64,000 nucleotides of DNA from Ricinus communis (taxonomy: Eukaryota > Streptophyta > Magnoliopsida > Malpighiales > Euphorbiaceae), in contig NC_063259.1 of assembly GCF_019578655.1 (NCBI RefSeq), positions 3,770,001-3,834,000 on the forward strand, given 5' to 3'. Shown here piece after piece: positions 48,901-60,811 of the stretch (positions are counted from its first letter, which is position 1; every line of letters starts with the position of its first letter). A program made the position numbers and the translations under genes. The notes beneath the pieces were generated by a model. The model did no database searches. It saw only the letters and a program-made list of their open reading frames with translations, and had not been told where the DNA came from.

Positions 48901-51900
48901 TTTTACAGGGTGATTTTCTCGTACTCCCAAATGTGCCCCTTTTACGGTGTTATTTTCTCATACTCATAAACATACCCCTCTTCCTAGGTTGTTTTCTCAT
49001 ATTTATAAATATACCCCTTTTACGGAATTAGTTTTCCATACTCACAAATGTACCGCGTTTACCGGGTTATTTCTTATATTTACAAATATACCCCTTTTAT
49101 GGGATTATTTTCTCGCACTCATAAATATATCCCTCTTACGTCTTTGTTTTCTAGCATTCACAAATATACCACTATTACAAGGTTGTTTTCTTATATTAAA
49201 AAATATACCCCTTTTACATGGTTGTTTTCTCATACTCACAAATATACCCCTCTTATAGGTTCATTTTCTCATACTCACAAATATACCATTTTTACGAGGT
49301 TATTTTCTCACACTCACAAATATACCATTACTACGGGGTAGTTTTCTAATATTTACAAATATAACCCTCATACAGGTTTGTTTTCTCATATTCATAAATA
49401 TACCCCTTTTACGGAGTTGTTTTCTCACACTCACAAATATACCTCTCTTATGGGCTCATTTTTTAATATTTACAAATATATCCCTCTTACGGGAATATTT
49501 TCTAATATCTACAAATATACCTCTCTTACGGGGTTGTTTTCTCATATTCATAAATATACCCCTTGTTTTCTCATACTCACAAATGTACTGTACTTACGGG
49601 GTTGTTTTCTCATATTCATAAATATATCCCTTTTACGGGGTTGTTTTCTCACACTCACAAATATACCCTTCTTACGAGCTCATTTTTTAATATTTATAAA
49701 TATATCCCTCTTATAGGGTTGTTTTCTAATATTTATAAATATATCTCTATTTCAGGATTGTTTTCTTATATTCATAAATATACCCCTTTTACGGGGTTGT
49801 TTTCTCATACTCACAAATATACCCCTCTTATAGGATTGTTTTCTCACATTCATAAATATACACCTTATATGGAGTTATTTTCTCATACTCACAAATGTGC
49901 CCACTTATGCTGTTATTTTCTTACATTGACAAATATACCCCTTTTACAAGGTTGTTTTCAATTATTTACAAATATACCCCTTTTACGAGGTTGTTTTCTC
50001 ATACTCACAAATATATCTTTTTTACGGGGTTGTTTTCTCATATTAAAAAATATGCCCTTTTATGATGTTGTTTTCTCACACTCATAATTATACCCCTCTT
50101 ACAGGGTTATTTTCTCATATTCATAAATATATCCTTTTTACCAGGTTAGTTTCTCATATCACAAATGTACCGCATTTACGTGGCTCTTTTCTTATATTGA
50201 CAAATATATCCCTTTTATCGGTTGTTTTCTCGTACTCATAAATATACCCCTCTTACATGGTTGTATTCTAATATTCACAAATATGCCTTTCTTACAGCGT
50301 TCTTTTCTTATATTAAAAATATACCCCTTTTACATGGTTGTTTTCTTATACCCACAAATATACCTCACATATAGGTTATTTTTCTCATACTCATAAATAT
50401 ACCACTTTTGCAAGGTTATTTTCTCACATTCACAAATATACCACTGTTATGGGGTAGCTTTCTAATATTTACAAATATATTCCTCTTACTGGATTATTTT
50501 CTAATATTGATAAATATACCTCTATTGTTGGGTTGTTTACTAATATTCATAAATATACGCCTTTTACATGGTTATTTTCTCATACTCACAAATGTACCGC
50601 ACTTACAGGTTTCTTTTATTATACTAACAAATATACTCCTCTTACAGGGTTGTTTTCTAATATTTACAAATATACCCTCTTACGGAGTTCTTTTCTCATG
50701 TTCAAATATATACCTCTTTTATGGAGTTGTTTTCTCACGCTCACAAATATACTTGTCTTACATGGTTATTTTCTAATGTTTACAAATATACCTCGCTTAC
50801 GAGGTTGTTTTCTCATATTAAAAAATATACTCCTTTTACGGGGTTGTTTTCTCATACTCATAAATATACCCATGTTACGAGGTTGCTTTCTAATATTTTC
50901 AAATATACCCCTCTTACGGGATTGTTTTCTCATATTAAAAAATGTCCTTTTTATGAAATTATTTTCTCATACCAAAATTGTACCCCTCTTACGAGGTTGC
51001 TTTCTCATATTCATAAATATACCACTTTTACTAGGTTGCTTTCTCATACTTATAAATATACTTCTCGCATGGGTTTTCTTTCTCATATTCATAAATATAC
51101 TCTTTTTGCGGGGTTGTTTTATGATACTCACAAATATACCCCTCTTATTGGGTTATTTTCTAATATTTACAAATACACCGCTCTTATGGGGTTGCTTTCT
51201 TATACTCACAAATATACTCCTCATTCGGTGTTATTTTCTCAAATTCATAAAGATACCCTTTTACGAGGTTGTTCTCTCACACTCACAAATATACCCTAAT
51301 TACGATGTTGTTTTTTTATATTGACAGGTATACCCCTTTTATGAGGTTATTTTCTCATACTCACAAATATACCCCATTTAAGGGGTTTCTTTAATATCTA
51401 CAAATATACGTGTCTTACGGGGTTGTTTTCTCCTAGTAGAAACGATACGTGTTTTACGAAATTGCTTTCTCATGCTTACAAATATACCCCTTGTACTAGG
51501 TTGCTTTCTCTGACTCATAAATTTACCCCTTTTACGAGGTTATTTTCTAGTACTCACAAATATACCCCTCTTACAGGGTTATATTCTAATATTTACAATT
51601 ATACCCATCTTACGTTGTTGTTTTCTCATATTAAAAAATATACCCTTTTACGGGGTTGTTTATTTTCTCATACTCACAAATATACCCCTCTTAATTGGTT
51701 GTTTTCTCACACTCACAAATATACCCATGTCACGGGGTTGTTTTCTAATATTTTGAAATATACCCCTCTTACGGGGGGTGTTTTCTCATATTAAAAAATA
51801 TGTACCTTTTACAGAATTATTTTCTCATACTCACAAATATACCCCTCGTACAAGTTTGTTTTCTCATATTCATAAATATACTCTTTTTGTAGGATTGTTC

Positions 51901-52910
51901 TCTCATACTCCCAAATATACCCCTCTAATGGGGTTGTTTTCTAATATTTACAAAAATACCGCTCTTATGGGGTTGCTTTCTTACACTCACAAATATACCC
52001 CTCATTCGGTGTTGTTTTCTTATATTCATAAAGAAACCGTTTTTACGAGGTTGCTTTCTCATACTCACAAATATACCCCACATACGGGGTTGTTTTCTTA
52101 TATTCCAGAAAATACCCTTGATACGGGGTTGTTCTCTCATACTCGTAAATATACCCCTTTTATAAGGTTGTTTTCTCATACTGACAAATATACCACTGTT
52201 AGGGGGTTGTTTTCTAATATTTGCAAATATACCCCTCTTACGGGGTTGTATCCTCTTATTAGAAAATATACCCATTTTTATGGGGTTGTTTTCTCATACT
52301 CATAAATATACCTTCTTTACGATGTTGTTTTCTCATACTCACAAATATTATAAGGTCATTATATAATATTTTCAAACATACGCCACTTACGATGTTGTTT
52401 TCTAATATTAAAAAATATCCCCTTTTAACGGGGTTGTTTTCTCATACTCACAAATATCCCCATGTTATGGGGTTGTTTTCTAATATTCACAAATATAGCC
52501 CACTTATTGGGTTATTTTCTAATATTTACAAACACATCGCTATTATGGGGTTGCTTTCTTATACTCACAAATATACCCCTCGTTCGGTGTTGTTTTCTCA
52601 TATTCATAAAGATACCTTTTTTACGAGGTTGTTCTCTCATACTCATAAATATACCCAACTTACGGGGTTGTTTTCTTATATTGACAGGTATACCCCTTTA
52701 CGGGGTTATTTTCTCAAACTCACAAATATACCCCGTTTAGGGAGTTTCTTTAAAATTTACAAATACACGTGTCATATGGGGTTGTTTTATTCTATTAAAA
52801 ACTATACGCGTTTTACGGAGTTACTTTCTCATGCTTACAAATATACCCCTTGTACGGGGTTGCTTTCTCTGACTCAGAAATTTACCACTTTTACGTGGTT
52901 ATTTTCTAGT
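42922..52910 (+). repeat. 39-bp satellite, 10-kb block B (right copy)
   Basis: Second copy of 11318-21387, with the four shortened monomers in the same order. It extends as far as the sequence corresponding to the insertion site of elements 1 and 2 (GGTTATTTTCTAGTACTCAC then AAAGATACCCC at 52900-52925). Here no element is present. All monomers lie in the same orientation as elsewhere. Confidence 0.92.
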
Positions 52911-55900
52911 ACTCACAAAGATACCCCTCTTTTAGGGTTATTTTCTAATATTTATAAATACACCCCTCTTATGTTATTGTTTTCTCATATTAAAAAATAT
53001 ACCCTTTTTACGGGGTTTTTTCTCATACTCACAAATATAACCCTCTTAATTAGTTGTTTTGTCATACTCACAAATATACCCATGTTACAGGGTTGTTTTC
53101 TAATATTTTGAAATATACCCTTCTTACAGGGTTGTTTTCTCATATTAAAAAATATGCACTTTTACAAAATTATTTTCTCACACTCATAAATATACCCCTC
53201 GTATGGGTTTGTTTTCTCACATTCATAATTATATCCTCTTTGTGGGGTTGTTCTCTCATACTCACAAATATACCCCTCTAATGGGGTTGTTTTCTAATAT
53301 TTACAAATATATCGCTCTTAAGGGGTTGCTTTTTTACACTCACAAATATACGCCTCATTCAGTATTGTTTTCTCATATTCATAAAGAAACCTTTTTACGG
53401 GGTTGCTTTTTCATACTCACAAATATACCCCACATACGGGGTTATTTTCTCATATTTCCAAAAATACCCTTGATACGGGGTTGTTTTCTCATACTCATAA
53501 ATATACCCCTTTTATAAGGTTGTTTTCTCATACTCACAAATATAACCCTGTTAGGGGGTTGTTTTCTAATATTTACAAATATACCCCTCTTACGAGGTTG
53601 TATCTTCATATTAAAAAGTATACCCGTTTGTATGGGGTTGTTTTCTCAGATTCACAAATATACCCCTCTTAAGGGCTTGTTTTCTCATACTCATAAATAT
53701 ACCTTTTTTATGAGGTTGTTTTCTCATACTCACAAATATTACAAGGTCATTTTCTAATATTTTCAAACATACTCCTCTTACGAGGTTGTTTTCTAATATT
53801 AAAAAATATCTCCCTTTTATGGGGTTGTTTTCTCATACTCATAAATATCCCCCTGTTACGGGATTGTTTTCTAATATTCATAAATATATCCTTCATTAGG
53901 TGTTGTTTTCTCATATTCATAAAGATACCCTTTTTACGAGGTTGTTCTCTTATACTCACAAATATACCCCACTTACAGGGTTATTTTCTTATATTGACAA
54001 GTATATCCCTTTTACGGAGTTATTTTCTCATACTCATAAATATACCATGTTTAGGGTTTTTTTTAATATTTACAAATATATGTGTCTTACGGGGTTATTT
54101 TCTGATATTAAAAACTATACGCTTTTTATGGAGTTGCTTTCTCATTCTTACAAACATACCCCTTCTACGGGGTTGCTTTCTTATTCTCATAAATATACCC
54201 TTAATTCGGTGTTGTTTTCTCATATTCATAAAGATACCCTTTTTACGAGGTCGCTCTCTCATACTCACAAATATACCCCACTTACGGGGTTATTTTCTTA
54301 TATTGACAGGTATACCCCTTTTATGAAATTATTTTCTCATACTCACAAATATACCTCGTTTATTGGGATTTTTTAATATTTACAAATATACGTGTCTTAC
54401 GGGGTTGTTTTCTCATATTAAAAACTATATGCATTTTACGTAGTTGCTTTCTCATTCTTACAAATATACTCATTCTACGGGGTTGCTTTCTCTGACTCAT
54501 AGATGTATCCCTATTATAGGGTTATTTTCTAGTACTCATAAATATACCCCTCTTAGAGGATTATTTTCTAAAATTTATAAATTTACCCCTCTTACGAAGT
54601 TGTTTTTCAAATTAAAAAATATACCCTTTTTTACGAGGTTGTTTTCTCATACTCACAAATATACCCCTCGTACTTGGTTATTTTCTCATATTAAAAGATA
54701 TACTCCTTTTACGGGGATATTTTCTCATACTCACAAATATACCTATATTACGGGGTTGTTTTCTAATATTTTGAAATATACCCCTCTTACGAGGTTGTTT
54801 TCTCATATTAAAAATTATGTCCTTTTTACGGAATTTTCTCATACTAAAAAATGTACTCCTCTTATGAGATTATTTTCTCATATTCATAAATATATCCCTC
54901 TTTCCGGGTTGATCTCTCATACTCATAAATATACCCTTCGTACGGGTTTGTTTTCTCATATTCATAAATATACTCTTTTTGTAAGGTTATTCTCTCATAC
55001 TCACAAATATACCCATCTTATGGGGTTGGTTTCTAATATTTACAAATACACTGCTCTTATGGGGTTGCTTTCTTATACTCACAAATATACCCCTCATTCG
55101 GTGTTGTTTTCTCATATTTATAAAGAAACCCTTTTAATGGGGTTGATTTCTCATGCTCACAAATGTATTCCACTTACGGGTTTTTTTTTTATATTGACAG
55201 GTATACCCCTTTTATGGAATTATTTTCTCATACTCACAAATATATTTAGGGAGATTTTTTAATATTTACAAATACGTGTCTTACGGGGTTGTTTTCTCAT
55301 TATAAAAGCTATACGCGTTTTATGGAGTAGCTTTCTCATGCTTACAAATATACCCCTTGTACGGGGTCGCTTTCTCTGACACATAAATTTGCCCCTTTTA
55401 TGTGGTTATTTTCTCATACTCACAAATGTACCCTTCTTACAGGGTTAGTTTCTAATATTTATAAATATACCCCTCTTACGGTGTTTTTTCTCATATTAAA
55501 AAATATATCCTTTTTACGGGGTTGTTTTCTCATACTCACAAATATACTCCTCTTACTTGGTTGTTTCTTCATATTAAAAAATATACTTTTTTTATGTGGT
55601 TGTTTTTCATAATCACAAATATACCACTCTTACACGGTTGTTTTCCCATATTAATAATTCTATCCCTTTTTACGGGGTTATTTTCTCATTACAAAAAATA
55701 TACCCACTTATGAGATTGTTTTCTCGTATTTATAAATATATCCCTTTTACTGAGTTGCTCTCTCATACTCACAAATAAAACCCTCGTACCAGTTTGTTTC
55801 ATTATATTCATAAATGTACTCTTTTTATGGGGTTATTTTCTCCTACTCACAAATACACCCCTCTTATGGAGTTGTTTTCTAATATTTAAAAATATACCCA

Positions 55901-58900
55901 TCTTATAAGGTTGCTTTCTCACACTCATAAATATAGCCCTAATACGGGGTTGTCTTTTTCTTAAATTCATAAAGATACCCATTTTACTGGGTTGTTTTCT
56001 CATATTCACAAATATACCTCTCTAATAGGATTTTTTTTCTTATACTCATAGATATACCATTTTTATGAGGTTATTTTCTCATACTCGCAAATATACCCCT
56101 TTTCCGAGATTGTTTTAAAATATTTACATATAAACCCGTTTACAAGGTTGTTTTCTCATATTAAAAAACATACCCCTTTTACGAGATTGTTTTCTCATAT
56201 TCACAAATACACCCTCGTTACGGGGTTGTTTTCTAATACTTACAAATATACCCCTCTTACGGGGTTCTTTTCTCATATTAAAAAAATTACCCCTTTTACG
56301 AAATTGTTTTCTCATATTCATAAATGTACCTGTTTTACTCCATTGTTTTCTCATACTAATCAATACACCCCTCGTACGGGTTTGTTCTCTCATATTCATA
56401 AATATACGCTTTTTATGCGGTTGTTTTCTCATACACACAAATATACCCCATGCAGGGTTGTTATCTAATATTTATAAATATATCCCTCTTAAGGGATTAC
56501 TTTCTCACACTCACAAATATACCCCACATACGGGGTTGTTTCTCATATTTCCAAAAATACCCTTGATACGGGGTTGTTGTCTCATACTTGTAAATATACC
56601 CCTTTTATAAGGTTCTTTTTTACTCTCACAAATATTCCCCTGTTAGGGGATTGTTTTCTAATATTTACAAATATACCCCTCTTACGGGGTTGTATCCTCA
56701 TATTAAAAAATATACCCGTTCTTATGGGGTTTTTTTCTCATATTCACAAATATACGCCTCTTAAGGGGTTGTTTTCTCATACTCATAAATATACCTTTTT
56801 TACGAGTTTGTTTTCTCATAATCACAAATATTATGAGGTCATTTTCTAATATTTTCAAATATACCCCTCTTATTAGGTTGTTTTCTAATATTAAAAGATA
56901 TCCCCCTGTTACGAGGTTATTTTTCAATATTTACAAATATGCCCCTCTTACGGGGTTATTTCTCATGTTAAAAAATATACATGTTTTACCTAATTATTTC
57001 TCAAACTAAAAAATATGTCCCTCTTACGGGGTAATTTCCTCATATTCATGAATATAACACTTTTACTGGATTGCTTTCTCATACTCCCAAATATCCATCA
57101 AACCAGTTTTTTTCACCATAATTATAAATGTACTCTTTTTATGGGGTTATTTTCTCATACTCATAAATATACCCCTCTTACGGGGTTGTTTTCTAATATT
57201 TATATATATATGCCCCTCTTACTAGGTTGTTGTCTTATATTAAAAAATGTACCCCTTTTATGGGGTTTTCTCATACTCACAAATATACCCTTGTTATGTG
57301 GTTGTTTTGTAATATTTACAAATATACCCATCTTACGAGGTTGTTTTCTCGTATTAAAAAATATACCCCTTTTACGGGGTTGTTTTCTCATACTCACAAA
57401 TATATCGCTGTTACGGGGTTATTTTCTAATATTAAAAAATATACTCCTCTTACGGGGTTGTTTTCTCAAATTAAAAATATACACCTTTTAAGGAATTATT
57501 TTCTCATAGTAAAAAATATACCCTCGTACGAGATTGTTTTCTCATATTCATAAAGATACCCCTCTTACGGGGTCGTTTTTCATAGTCACAAATATACCCC
57601 TCTTTCGGGGTTGTTTTCTCATACTCATAAATATACCTTTTTTACGAGGTTGTCTTCTCATACTCACAAATATAACCCCTCTTATGGGATTATTTTCTAA
57701 TATTTGCAAATATACTCATAAATATACCTGTTTTACAGGGTTATTTTCCTCATACTCATAAATGTACCCCTATTACGGGGTTATTTCTTAATATTTATAA
57801 ATATACCCCTCATCCGGGGTTGTTTTCTCACATTAGGAAATATACCCCTTTTATGGAATTGTTTGCTCATACTAAAAAATATACCATTCTGACAGGGTTG
57901 TTTTCTTATATTCATAAATATACCCCCTTTAGTAGGTTGCTTTCTTATATTCACAAATATACCCCTTGTAACATTTTGTTGCTTCATATTCATAAATGTA
58001 CTCTTTTTATAGGGCTATTTTCTCATACTCACAAATATATCCCTCATACGGAGTTATTTTCTAATATTTACAAATATACCACTATTTCGAGGTTGCTTTC
58101 TCATACTCACAAATATACCCCTCATACAGGATTGTCTTCTCATATTCATAAAGGTACACTTTTATAGGGTTGTTTTCTCATACTTACAAGTATAACCTCT
58201 TACACGGTTGTTTTCTCGTACTCATAAATATACCTTTTTTACGAGGTTATTTTTTCATACTCACAAATATACCCTCTCTTATGGGATTGTTTTCTAATAT
58301 TTATAAATAAACGCCTCGTACGAGGTTATTTTCTAATATTAAAAAGTAGACCGCTTTTACGAGGTTGTTTGCTCACACTCACAAATATACCCCTGTTATA
58401 GAGTTGTTTTCTAATATTTATAAACATGTCCCTCTTATGGGGTTGTTTTCTCATATTAAAAAATATACCTTTTTTACGGAATTATTTTCTCACACTCAAG
58501 AATATACCACTTTTACGAGGTTGTTTTCACATATTCATAAATATACCCCTTTTACTGTGTTGCTTTCTCATAATCACAAATATACCCCTCGTACCTATTT
58601 ATTTCCTCAATTCGTAAATGTACTTTTTTTATGGAGTTATTTTCTCATACTCACAAATAAACCCCTCTTATGAAGTTATTTTCTAATATTTATAAATATA
58701 CCCCTCTTACGATTTTGCTTTCTCATACTCATAAAGATACTCTTTTCATGGGGTTGTTTACTCCTACTCATAAATATACCCCTATTATGGGATTATTTTC
58801 TCATACTCACTTATATACCCCCTCTTACGAAGTTATTTTCTAATATTTACAAATATAGCCCTCTTATAACGTTGTTCTCTCATATTAAAAAATATATTTC

Positions 58901-59516
58901 CTTTTATGGGGTTGTTTTCTGATACTAACAAATATACTCATGTTATGGGGTTGCTTCTAATATTTACAAATATACCCCTCTTACGGGGTTGTTTTCTCAT
59001 ATTAAAAAATACACCACTTGTACGAAATTATTTTCTCAAACTAAATATACATCACATACGGGGTTGTCTTCTCGTATTCATAAAGGTACCCTTTTTACGG
59101 GGTTGTTTTCACATACTAGTAAATATGCCCCTCTTACATGATTATTTTCTCAAACTCATAAAGTTATCTTTTTTTTACGAGGTTGTTTTCTCGTACTCAC
59201 AACTATACTTTCTCTTTCGGGGTTGTTTTCTCATATTAAAAAATATACACCTTTTACGGGTTTGTTGCTTTCTTATACTCACAAATATACCCCTCGTACC
59301 ATTTTGTTTCCTCATATTCATAAATGTACTTTTTTATAAGGTTATTTTCTCATACTCACAAGTACACCACTCTTACGAAATTGTTTTCTAATATTTACAA
59401 ATATACCCTTCTTACGAGGTTGCTTTCTCATACTCACAAATATACTCCTATTACGGGGTTGTTTTCTCATACTCATATATATACCTTCTTTTACGAGGTT
59501 GTTTTGTCATACTCAC
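52911..59516 (+). repeat. 39-bp satellite, right part
   Basis: Continuous monomers. About 53530-54500 and 56620-56900 repeat pieces of the left-edge block (AAATATTACAAGGTCAT at 53733; AAATATTATGAGGTCAT at 56826). From about 55.8 kb on, a landmark segment (TCGTACC, TTTGTTTC, then AAATGTACTCTTTTTAT) recurs near 55812, 57126, 57994, 58616 and 59322, indicating a longer higher-order period. The longest satellite frame (54444-55262, 272 codons) lies here and is not a gene. Confidence 0.93.
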
Positions 59517-59986
59517 TGATGGTTGCTATTTATGTAGCTATAATCTAAGGCACTGTACCTATCGATGCAATCTAGCACTAATGGCGAGTATCAAGGTCGT
59601 ATTCCTCGGGAAAGTGAAAGCCCAGCGTTACTCTTTTGCTCTCTGTTATATTAGCCTAAAATGAATGATGAATAATTCCTAAATTAACTAATAGCTACTC
59701 TAATTGTTCTCTAACTACGGCTACTAGGGAAGGATTAATTCAAGTTAAGGAATAACCCCTTGGGAATTCTTGTCTCTAGGGAATGGAAACTAAAGATGGA
59801 ATTGATTGATTGAATTCAATTTCTGTGGAAAATCTCTACGCAATTAACGCCTTTCTCAAGGACACTAACATCTTAACTTAGATTAATTAGGTTGAAATCT
59901 CTTTCTAACTCTAATTATCCAAATTAGCATTATGTACCATTTAACACTATTGAGAGTTGTTAATTCTCAATCCGATAGAATGAACA
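59517..59986 (-). mobile_element. Diverged Athila-like LTR fragment
   Basis: Begins TGATGGTTGCTATTTATGTAG. It resembles the first part of the element 3 LTR, with shared words AAGGCA, CCTATCGATGC, CTAGCACTA, GAGTATCAAGGTC and GAGAGTTGTTAATTCT. Many differences and indels show it is a different, older or distinct subfamily. It stops at about 59986 without the other LTR end. About nine satellite bases appear on both sides in altered form, so no clean target duplication can be claimed. Confidence 0.75.
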
Positions 59987-60253
59987 CATATTGATAAAGA
60001 TGCCCTTTTTATGGGATTGTTTTCTCAAACTTACAAATATACCGCTCTTATGGGGTTGTTTTCTAATATTTACAAGTATACCCCTCTTATGAGGTTGTTT
60101 TCTCATATTAAAAAATATACCCCTTTTATAGGGTTATTTTCTCATACTCATAAATATACCCCTGTTACGGTGTTGTTTTCTAATATTTATAATTTTTTAT
60201 GAGGTTTTTTTCTCGTATGAAAAATTATACCCCTTTTACAAAATTGTTTTCTC
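59987..60253 (+). repeat. 39-bp satellite island
   Basis: About six or seven monomers between the LTR fragment and the copia fragment. They run in the order TTAC-type, AATATTTAC-type, ATATTAAAA-type, CTCAT-type, AATATTTAT-type, then a shortened unit. Confidence 0.92.
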
Positions 60254-60324
60254 ATAAAAAAATAGATGCGAAGGTTCGGTTCGAAGTTCTAGGCCCATGA
60301 ATCTCGAGAATCGAGCAGAACAAT

Positions 60325-60640
60325 GGAGCACATTTTGCAGAGATCGAAGAAAAGGATGAAGTTCTTCTCATGGCGTATGTCGAACTTCAAGCAACCAGAA
60401 GAGAAAATGTATGGTTCGTGGATTCTGGGTGCTCAAACCACATGTGTGGAGAGAGAAGCATGTTTTCAAGCTTGGACACTGCCTTCACACACAACGTCAA
60501 GCTCGGGAACAATCATAAGCTGGTCGTCGAGGGGAAAGGAATGGTAAAGATAACACTTAATCGAATTAGCTATGTGGTCACTGACGTGTATTATGTCCCA
60601 GAATTGAAGAACAATCTGCTGAGTGTTGTTGGATATAAGA
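60325..60640 (+). pseudogene. pol: Copia protease / pre-integrase fragment
   Basis: In plus frame: AHFAEIEEKDEVLLMAYVEL, then VWFVDSGCSNHMCGERSMFS, which contains the copia aspartic protease active site DSG. LGNNHKLVVEGKG and VYYVPELKNNLLSV follow, typical of the protease to pre-integrase segment. It stops matching after LLSV, near 60640. Both ends are missing, so this is a small remnant. The frame itself is free of stops to 60738. Confidence 0.85.
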
Positions 60641-60811
60641 TGACCATAAATGCCATTGTTTCCTCCAGATTTTCAGATCCAATTCTCGCCATGTTTGTCT
60701 CTTCTTCAGTATCAGAGAACTCTGCTCCAGATGTGTAATCAACATGCCAAACTGGTGGCCTTCTCGGTCTGCCCACTGTGGAGGTTGTAGCTTCTGTTTG
60801 GACTTGATACT
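60641..60811 (-). pseudogene. pol: Copia integrase-RT linker fragment, inverted
   Basis: On the minus strand, from about 60805 leftwards, the frame reads QTEATTSTVGRPRRPPVWH, VDYTSGAEFSDTEEETNM and ENLEETMAFMV. A RPxRxxPPVW...DY pattern followed by acidic sequence is seen between integrase and RT in copia polyproteins. The similarity ends near 60640, where the plus-strand piece begins. The assignment is weaker than for the protease piece. Confidence 0.55.

Larger units (their letters stand above)
60254..60811. mobile_element. Rearranged Ty1/copia fragment
   Basis: A 558-bp non-satellite insert made of two copia pol pieces joined in opposite orientation (see the two entries inside it). Satellite stops at TTTTCTCATA and resumes at ATACTCAAAAAATATACC. 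There are no LTRs or target duplication, so this looks like DNA captured at a break rather than a transposition product. Confidence 0.75.

Noticed and set aside
54444..55262. Long plus-strand reading frame of 272 codons (also 50533-51324, 52392-53111, 13083-13796) as a repetitive secreted or structural protein
   Set aside because: It is the satellite read in one frame. Similar frames exist in two other plus frames and one minus frame of the same DNA, starts and stops fall at random monomer mutations, and there is no promoter or gene context.
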